Shown piece after piece: positions 6,671 to 10,872 of a stretch of DNA of 10,872 nucleotides (positions within the stretch are counted from its first letter, which is position 1; each line of letters opens with the position of its first letter). Below the pieces are notes generated by a model. That model worked only from the letters and a program-made list of their open reading frames with translations. It ran no database searches and had not been told where the DNA came from. This DNA is from DASZZX01 sp036260415 (GTDB lineage: Bacteria; Actinomycetota; Nitriliruptoria; Nitriliruptorales; JAHWKO01). The DNA is taken from contig DASZZX010000396.1 of NCBI GenBank assembly GCA_036260415.1, positions 1 to 10,872 on the forward strand, written 5' to 3'. A program made the position numbers and the translations under genes.

Positions 6671-7494
6671 GGCATTCCTCCTGCGGTGGTGGGCTGGTGG
6701 GGCGCCGGCGCTGGTCCCCGGTCGATCCTGACCTGCTCGATGTAGATGCGTTCCATCGGAGACTGTCCGGCCAGGGGCACGGACGCGATGCGCTGGGCGG
6801 CGTCCATACCGTCGACGACCTGTCCGAACAGGTTGAACCGGGGCTGCAGTCTCTGCGCCCCACCCTCCAGCACGACGAAGAACTGCGACCCGTTGGTGTC
6901 GGGACCGGAGTTGGCCATCGCCATCGACCCGGTGCGGTACCCCTGCTCGCGGGCGAGGTCGAGCTCGTCCGCGAAGCGGTAACCCGGCCCACCCGAGCCG
7001 GTCCCCTCCGGGGCCCCTCCCTGGATCACGAACCCGGGCACCACACGGTGGAACACGATCCCGTCGTAGAAACCCTGTTCCGCGAGGAACACGAAGTTGT
7101 TGACCGTGAGCGGCGCGCGGTCCTCGTACAGGTCGACGACGATGTCGCCGCAGGACGTGACCATGGTCGCGCGGTAGTCGACGCCGGCCTGCAGTTGCTG
7201 CTCGGGCGGGGCATCGAACCGGGGGCGTTGCCCGGTCGGGGCAGGCGGCTGCGCGGAGCAGGCGACCGCCGCGCCGGCCGTCGGCGTCGGCGTCGCAGCC
7301 AGGGGATTGTCGACCTCGACCGACGAGCGGCGTGGCAGCAGCGACGCCACCATCGCGATCACGACGACGACCACGAGCACCCCACCGATCCCGATCGCGG
7401 CCCGGCGGCGGCGGGTCGCTGCACGTGCCTGCTCGCGGCGGGCGCGCGCACGTTCGAGGCTGCGCTGGTGCGCACGACGCTTGCGTTTGGCCAC
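6667..7494 (-). CDS. Membrane-anchored cyclophilin-type peptidyl-prolyl isomerase
   Basis: A 275-residue prolyl isomerase with a strongly basic cytoplasmic head (AKRKRRAHQRSLERARARRE), one membrane segment at about 32-53 (GVLVVVVVIAMVASLL), a linker rich in Pro and Ala (about 54-100) and a cyclophilin domain (about 105-262). The catalytic block FHRVVPGFVIQGG (148-160) holds Arg150 and Gln158, equivalent to Arg55 and Gln63 of human cyclophilin A. Cys79 and Cys115 lie outside the membrane and could form a disulphide. Topology puts the enzyme on the outer face, where it would assist exported proteins. The GTG at 7494 is chosen because GGGAGGAG (7507-7500) is correctly spaced; a GTG at 7500 is too close. 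It is first in a unit with the soluble cyclophilin and a membrane protein. Confidence 0.92.
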   Translation of the reverse strand: MAKRKRRAHQRSLERARARREQARAATRRRRAAIGIGGVLVVVVVIAMVASLLPRRSSVEVDNPLAATPTPTAGAAVACSAQPPAPTGQRPRFDAPPEQQLQAGVDYRATMVTSCGDIVVDLYEDRAPLTVNNFVFLAEQGFYDGIVFHRVVPGFVIQGGAPEGTGSGGPGYRFADELDLAREQGYRTGSMAMANSGPDTNGSQFFVVLEGGAQRLQPRFNLFGQVVDGMDAAQRIASVPLAGQSPMERIYIEQVRIDRGPAPAPHQPTTAGGMP

Positions 7495-7515
7495 GTCCAC
7501 TCCTCCCGCGGCGGC

Positions 7516-7521
7516 AGGGTA
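7516..7521 (-). promoter_or_regulatory. Candidate -10 box (TACCCT) for the cyclophilin unit
   Basis: On the minus strand TACCCT (7521-7516) fits TANNNT just upstream of the ribosome binding site of the membrane cyclophilin. It would give a very short leader of about 15 bases. No -35 match at 16-18 bases, so the call rests on one box. Confidence 0.25.
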
Positions 7522-7620
7522 ACGGTCCGACGGGTGCTGGCTGGTTCGGCGGTCCGGCGCCGAGGGCCTTCTCACGCGTCCGTGCCGCTGCGCGGTGCAG
7601 GCGTCGACCGAGGGTGCCCG

Positions 7621-7641
7621 GGGCGTCGCGTGGGGACGCCC
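7621..7641 (-). terminator. GC-rich hairpin without T tract, downstream of the DUF1232 gene
   Basis: GGGCGTC (7621-7627) pairs perfectly with GACGCCC (7635-7641) around a 7-base loop. It lies in the 266-base gap between the DUF1232 gene and the cyclophilin unit, about 120 bases after the DUF1232 stop. A second palindrome, GCGGCC-T-GGCCGC (7712-7724), is nearer to that stop. With no T run, intrinsic termination is only a possibility. The rest of the gap shows no convincing gene. Confidence 0.25.
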
Positions 7642-7760
7642 TGGGGCCGGCCACCAGCTGCCCTACCCCGCGCCGATCACGTTGCCGCATGCCGGGCTGG
7701 TGGACCGCTTCGCGGCCTGGCCGCACCCGCCGCGCCTCGCCCGCAGGGCGGCGGAGAGGT

Positions 7761-8087
7761 TCACCGGTCGATGCCGGCGACGAGGAGCAGCAGCAGGAAC
7801 CCGTCGTCCGAGCCCCGCCACAGGTCCTTGAGCACCTCGTAGCCGGCGGAGCGCAGCAGCCGGCGGACGGCCCACAGCACGAGCGCCACATCGTCGGCCT
7901 GGCCCGCTACCGGCAGGACGTCGGGGACGAGGTCCACGGGGCTCACCAGGTAGGCGAGCACGCCGCCGGCCACCAGCTTGGCGCGCATCGGCACCCGCTC
8001 GTCGCGGACCACGTCGCGGAAGAGGCGTGCGACGTCCGGCAGGAAGCGCGCCAGTTCGCGCCACCGCGACGGCGGGTGGCGGTGCAT
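7761..8087 (-). CDS. DUF1232 (YkvA-like) family protein
   Basis: Small protein of 108 residues carrying the DUF1232 signature YLVSPVDLVPDVLPVAGQADD (residues 46-66), a pattern of hydrophobic turns with conserved Asp/Pro. A hydrophobic stretch before and around the motif suggests membrane association. Members are widespread and mostly uncharacterised. The C-terminus (DDGFLLLLLVAG) is also hydrophobic. Start choice is uncertain: ATG at 8087 sits just before the conserved part, while GTG at 8147 (128 residues) and GTG at 8120 are in frame; none has a well-placed ribosome binding site, and the 20 extra residues are Pro/Gly-rich and unconserved-looking. It follows the dehydrogenase gene on the same strand. 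No specific role can be inferred. Confidence 0.8.
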   Translation of the reverse strand: MHRHPPSRWRELARFLPDVARLFRDVVRDERVPMRAKLVAGGVLAYLVSPVDLVPDVLPVAGQADDVALVLWAVRRLLRSAGYEVLKDLWRGSDDGFLLLLLVAGIDR

Positions 8088-8195
8088 CAGCCGGTCGGCG
8101 GGTGGGCTGGGGTCCCCCACGCCTCCGGACGCCGGGACCGCGGTCACCGCTGCGACCGCCCGGGTCGGGGACGCCCGGGCACGTCGCCGCCGTGT

Positions 8196-8211
8196 GGGCG
8201 CTCCCCCGCCC
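8196..8211 (-). terminator. Short GC hairpin just after the dehydrogenase stop
   Basis: GGGCG (8196-8200) pairs with CGCCC (8207-8211) around a 6-base loop, beginning 3 bases after the end of the dehydrogenase gene on the minus strand. The stem is only 5 pairs and has no T tract; it may slow or end transcription before the DUF1232 gene, but read-through is equally likely. Confidence 0.2.
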
Positions 8212-8214
8212 CGA

Positions 8215-9987
8215 TCATCGGTACACGTAGAAGCCGCGCCCCGCCTTCCTGCCCAGGAACCCCGCCTCGACCATGTGCCTGAGCAGGGGTGCGGGCGCGA
8301 GCGACGGCTGTCGGAACTCGGCGTGGAGCCGCTCGATGATGGCGAGCGTCACGTCGAGTCCGACGATGTCGATGAGCTCGAACGGGCCCATCGGGTGTGC
8401 CGTGCCGAGCTTCATCGCCGTGTCGATCTGCTCGACGGTCGCGTAGTGGGACGCGAGCAGGTTGACCGCGTCGTTGAGGTAGGGGAACAGCAGCGCGTTG
8501 ACGATGAAGCCGGCGCGGTCCTGGCAGAGCACGCCCACCTTGCCGCAGCGCTCCACGACGGCCCGCGCCTGCTCCACGACCGCCGTCTCGGAGCGCACGG
8601 TGGGCACGACCTCGACCAGCTTCATGACGGCGGCCGGGTTGAAGAAGTGCAGGCCCACGACCCGTTCGGGGCGGCGCGTCGCCATCGCACAGTCGATGAC
8701 CGGCAGGCTGGAGGTGGTCGTGGCGAGGACGACGCGGTCCTTGGCGACCGCCTCCACCTCGGCGAACACGCCGCGCTTGACCTCCAGGTCCTCTGCGACC
8801 GCCTCGAGGACCAGGTCGCAGTCGGCCAGGTCGCCGTACTCGCCGGTCGGTTCGAGCCGTCCGAGTATGTCGACCCGGTCCTGCTCGCTGATCCGCCCCT
8901 TGTCGACCAGCCGCTGCAGGCCCTTGGAGATGGCGGCGACCACGGCCTCCGCCTTGTGCCGGCCGCGACCGCGGATCACCGTGCGGTACCCGGCCTGGGC
9001 GAAGACCTGCGCGACACCGATCGCCATGGTGCCGGTGCCGACCACGCCAATGCTGGACCAGTCGGCGATGGCCTCCCCGTCGGCGGGCTCGCGACGTGCG
9101 CTGGCGTCCACGATCCGTGGCGCGCCGGGCTCCTCGTACTGGTAGAAGCCACGGCCCGTCTTGCGACCGTGGAAACCGGCGGACGTCAGCTGGCGCAGGA
9201 TGGGTTGCGGGGAGAAGCGCGTCTCGCGGAAGTGGCTCCAGATGGCTTCGGTGATGCCCAGCATCGTGTCGATGCCGATCAGGTCCGCCAGGGCGATCGG
9301 TCCCATGGGGTGCCCGGCTCCCAGGCGCATCGCGCTGTCGACGTCCTCCTTGGTCGCGTAGCCCGACGCGACCATCCCGATCGCCTGGTTCAGGTAGGGG
9401 AACAGCAGCTGGTTGGCGATGAAGCCGGCACGGTCGCCCACCACCACCGGTGTCTTGCCGATGCGCAGTGCGAACTCGCGCGCCCGGCTGAGGATGGATC
9501 CGTCCGTCACCGGTGTGCGCACCAGCTCGATCAGCCGCATGACGGGAGCCGGGTTGAAGAAGTGGAAGCCGAGGACGTGGTTGGGATGGCGGGTCCGCAC
9601 GGCGATGTCGAGCACCGGCAGCGACGACGTGTTCGTCGCGATGATCGTGTCGCCTGGGAGGTGCTCGTCGACCCGGGCCATCACCTGCTGCTTGAGCTCG
9701 AGGTCCTCCGGCACCGCCTCGATCACCAGGTCGACGTCAGACAGGGCGGCGTACTTGGTGCTGCCGGTGATCCGGCTGAGGATCTCCTCGCGCTCCGCCG
9801 GGTCGAGCTTGCCGCGGTCGACCAGCCGCTGCAGCGAGTAGGCGATGCGGTCACGGCCTGCGTCGACGGCGGCGTCGTCGACCTCGACGAACACCACGTC
9901 CATGCCCTTGCGCGCCACGATCTCGCTGATGCCGGACCCCATGGTCCCGCACCCGACCACACCGACCTTGCGGATGTCCTCGGCCAC
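8215..9987 (-). CDS. Tandem-fused 3-hydroxybutyryl-CoA / 3-hydroxyacyl-CoA dehydrogenase
   Basis: Oxidises 3-hydroxyacyl-CoA to 3-ketoacyl-CoA with NAD(P), or the reverse, in short-chain acyl-CoA metabolism; cytoplasmic. At 590 residues it is about twice the usual 280-300 because two complete copies are joined: copy 1 at about 5-285 and copy 2 at about 312-590, with a linker of about 25 residues. Copy 1 has GCGTMGSG (12-19), Glu35 at the end of strand 2, ATNTSSLPV, His142 in GFHFFNP, Glu154, and AGFIAN ending at Asn192. Copy 2 keeps TTTSSLPV, His447, Glu459 and Asn497, so catalysis looks intact in both. Its nucleotide site is altered: GTGTMA instead of GxGxxG, and Gly340 within RGRGR in place of the acidic residue. 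The GTG at 9987 has AAGGGG a few bases upstream and opens at the family N-terminus. Confidence 0.93.
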   Translation of the reverse strand: MAEDIRKVGVVGCGTMGSGISEIVARKGMDVVFVEVDDAAVDAGRDRIAYSLQRLVDRGKLDPAEREEILSRITGSTKYAALSDVDLVIEAVPEDLELKQQVMARVDEHLPGDTIIATNTSSLPVLDIAVRTRHPNHVLGFHFFNPAPVMRLIELVRTPVTDGSILSRAREFALRIGKTPVVVGDRAGFIANQLLFPYLNQAIGMVASGYATKEDVDSAMRLGAGHPMGPIALADLIGIDTMLGITEAIWSHFRETRFSPQPILRQLTSAGFHGRKTGRGFYQYEEPGAPRIVDASARREPADGEAIADWSSIGVVGTGTMAIGVAQVFAQAGYRTVIRGRGRHKAEAVVAAISKGLQRLVDKGRISEQDRVDILGRLEPTGEYGDLADCDLVLEAVAEDLEVKRGVFAEVEAVAKDRVVLATTTSSLPVIDCAMATRRPERVVGLHFFNPAAVMKLVEVVPTVRSETAVVEQARAVVERCGKVGVLCQDRAGFIVNALLFPYLNDAVNLLASHYATVEQIDTAMKLGTAHPMGPFELIDIVGLDVTLAIIERLHAEFRQPSLAPAPLLRHMVEAGFLGRKAGRGFYVYR

Positions 9988-10021
9988 CGTCGACCCCTTC
10001 ACGTCCGCGCGGAGCGTGCCT

Positions 10022-10043
10022 CCGACACCGTCGGGCGAGCCTA
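10022..10043 (-). promoter_or_regulatory. Candidate -10 box and operator-like palindrome upstream of the dehydrogenase
   Basis: On the minus strand TAGGCT (10043-10038) fits TANNNT, giving a transcription start near 10031 and a leader of about 44 bases. A perfect inverted repeat, CCGAC-ACC-GTCGG (10022-10034), covers that predicted start, a place where a repressor could act. No -35 match was found. Both calls are from motif reading. Confidence 0.3.
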
Positions 10044-10088
10044 GGGGACGCGCCGCGCCGGTCGGGTGCTGTCGGCGACGGCGAGGGA

Positions 10089-10872
10089 CTACGCGGCGCC
10101 GGACGCGACCGCGAGCGTCAGCGCGATGGCGTTGAAGACGGCGTGGCCGACCACCGGCACCACGAGGCTGCCGGTGCGGTGGAACGCGCCCGCGAGCCAG
10201 AACCCGAGCAGGACCAGACCGAGGACGCCGATCAGGCCTGACGCCCTGAAGGTGCCCTCCGGGTCGACGAACAGTTCGAGGTGCATCGAGGCCCAGACGA
10301 ACGAGGAGATGCCGATCGCGGGCAGGGCGCCGAGACGCGCGCGCAGCGCCTGGAACAGCACGGCGCGGTAGATCAGCTCCTCCACGAGGGGGGCGAGCAG
10401 CACCGCCGCGAGTACGCCGAACAAGACGGTGACGGGGCCGCCCTCGGCGACGCGCTCGATCGTCTCCTGGCGCGGCACCTCCTCGGGATCGAGTGCGGTC
10501 GTGAGCAGTACCAGCGTCGCGGTGACGAGCAGCCAGCCGGACGCGCCGATGCCGACGCCGATGGCGGCGTGTCGTGGTTCGGGACGGACCGGTCCCAGCA
10601 GCCGCCACGTCCACGCGTCCCGTCCACGCAGGTACCCGTAGGCGACGGTGAGCACGGCGGCCTGGCTCACCACGGCGAAGCCGAGCACCGCCGCGTCGGA
10701 GCGGGTGTCGAGACCGAGCACCCCTGCGACGATGCTGAGGACCACGACCGTGCCCAGGACGATGAGGATCAGCGCCAGTCCGTCGCGCCAGGTCCATGGG
10801 ACCGCGAACGCCCGGGGCGGGTCGGGGGCGTCGTGACGCCACTCCGGCGGGCGGGGCGGCCATGCTGGGTCG
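10089..10872 (-). CDS. CPBP-family intramembrane metalloprotease (Abi/CaaX-like), 5' end outside window
   Basis: Polytopic membrane protein of the CPBP family, glutamate/histidine intramembrane proteases related to Rce1. About 260 residues are visible. In this numbering the signature is EELIYR (Glu164, Glu165, Arg169), FVWASMH (His197) and GHAVFN (His243, Asn247), so all catalytic motifs are present. Several hydrophobic segments are evident, including LALILIVLGTVVVL, LLVTATLVLLT, GVLAAVLLA and GVLGLVLLGFWLAG. The first in-frame start codon in the window is GTG at 10745, but this would cut the first membrane segment; upstream codons encode a Pro/Trp-rich head (PPRPPEW) without any ATG, GTG or TTG, so the true start lies beyond position 10872. 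It ends 101 bases before the dehydrogenase gene. Substrate unknown; members process prenylated or membrane proteins, or protect against bacteriocins. Confidence 0.9.
   Translation of the reverse strand, partial: DPAWPPRPPEWRHDAPDPPRAFAVPWTWRDGLALILIVLGTVVVLSIVAGVLGLDTRSDAAVLGFAVVSQAAVLTVAYGYLRGRDAWTWRLLGPVRPEPRHAAIGVGIGASGWLLVTATLVLLTTALDPEEVPRQETIERVAEGGPVTVLFGVLAAVLLAPLVEELIYRAVLFQALRARLGALPAIGISSFVWASMHLELFVDPEGTFRASGLIGVLGLVLLGFWLAGAFHRTGSLVVPVVGHAVFNAIALTLAVASGAA

Noticed and set aside
7595..7760. Possible small gene or RNA in the gap between DUF1232 and the cyclophilins
   Set aside because: The open frame has Pro/Arg-rich shadow composition and continues antisense into DUF1232; no tRNA-like arms, riboswitch core or conserved motif was seen.
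6671..7891. Minus-strand frame joining upstream residues to the soluble cyclophilin (578 residues)
   Set aside because: The upstream 400 residues are an out-of-frame reading of the membrane cyclophilin and DUF1232 genes; the ATG at 6670 has a strong ribosome binding site.
7978..10044. Plus-strand open frame of 688 residues opposite the dehydrogenase
   Set aside because: Its apparent internal repetition only mirrors the two dehydrogenase copies on the other strand; the translation is Asp/His/Val-rich shadow.
9988..10863. Open frame joining 292 residues upstream to the dehydrogenase (882 residues)
   Set aside because: It is in another frame of the CPBP protease gene, with low-complexity Arg-rich translation and none of the membrane segments seen in the real frame.
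1..10872. Mobile element, CRISPR array, defence island or biosynthetic cluster
   Set aside because: No transposase, integrase, direct-repeat array, toxin-antitoxin pair or cluster of biosynthetic enzymes is visible; the CPBP protease alone is not evidence of a defence system.

Overview
The window is a GC-rich, gene-dense piece of bacterial chromosome. Frequent GTG starts, strong purine-rich ribosome binding sites, long spurious antisense frames and the gene content suggest a high-GC member of the Actinomycetota, possibly a deep-branching class. I cannot place it more precisely from sequence alone. I see no mobile element, tRNA, rRNA or CRISPR array. Most of the window looks like ordinary housekeeping and acyl-CoA metabolism.

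Left part (1-1777): a thiolase gene runs off the left edge on the minus strand. It is divergent from a plus-strand pair, a methylmalonyl-CoA epimerase overlapping a family 2 glycosyltransferase by 8 bases. A 144-base divergent control region separates the two units. Middle (1866-5598): a 769-residue six-hairpin-glycosidase-like protein on the minus strand is divergent from a plus-strand pair, a GNAT acetyltransferase and a small conserved-looking hypothetical protein joined by a 4-base GTGA overlap.

Right part (5584-10872), all minus strand: reading 5' to 3' there is a CPBP-family intramembrane protease (5' end outside the window), a 590-residue tandem-fused 3-hydroxybutyryl-CoA dehydrogenase, a DUF1232 (YkvA-like) small protein, and a three-gene unit. 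That unit holds a membrane-anchored cyclophilin, a soluble cyclophilin (ATGA overlap) and a single-pass membrane protein (7-base gap). The last gene overlaps the convergent plus-strand hypothetical gene by 15 bases.

Functionally, the thiolase, epimerase and 3-hydroxyacyl-CoA dehydrogenase fit short-chain acyl-CoA metabolism (acetoacetyl-CoA / 3-hydroxybutyryl-CoA and propionyl-CoA to succinyl-CoA). The two cyclophilins would assist prolyl isomerisation on the two sides of the membrane. The points most worth checking are the dehydrogenase fusion, whose second Rossmann domain has lost the usual NAD-selecting acidic residue, a first-metal-ligand change (His to Gln) in the epimerase, and the orphan glycosidase-like protein with an Arg-rich insert. 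I found no convincing undescribed multi-gene system.
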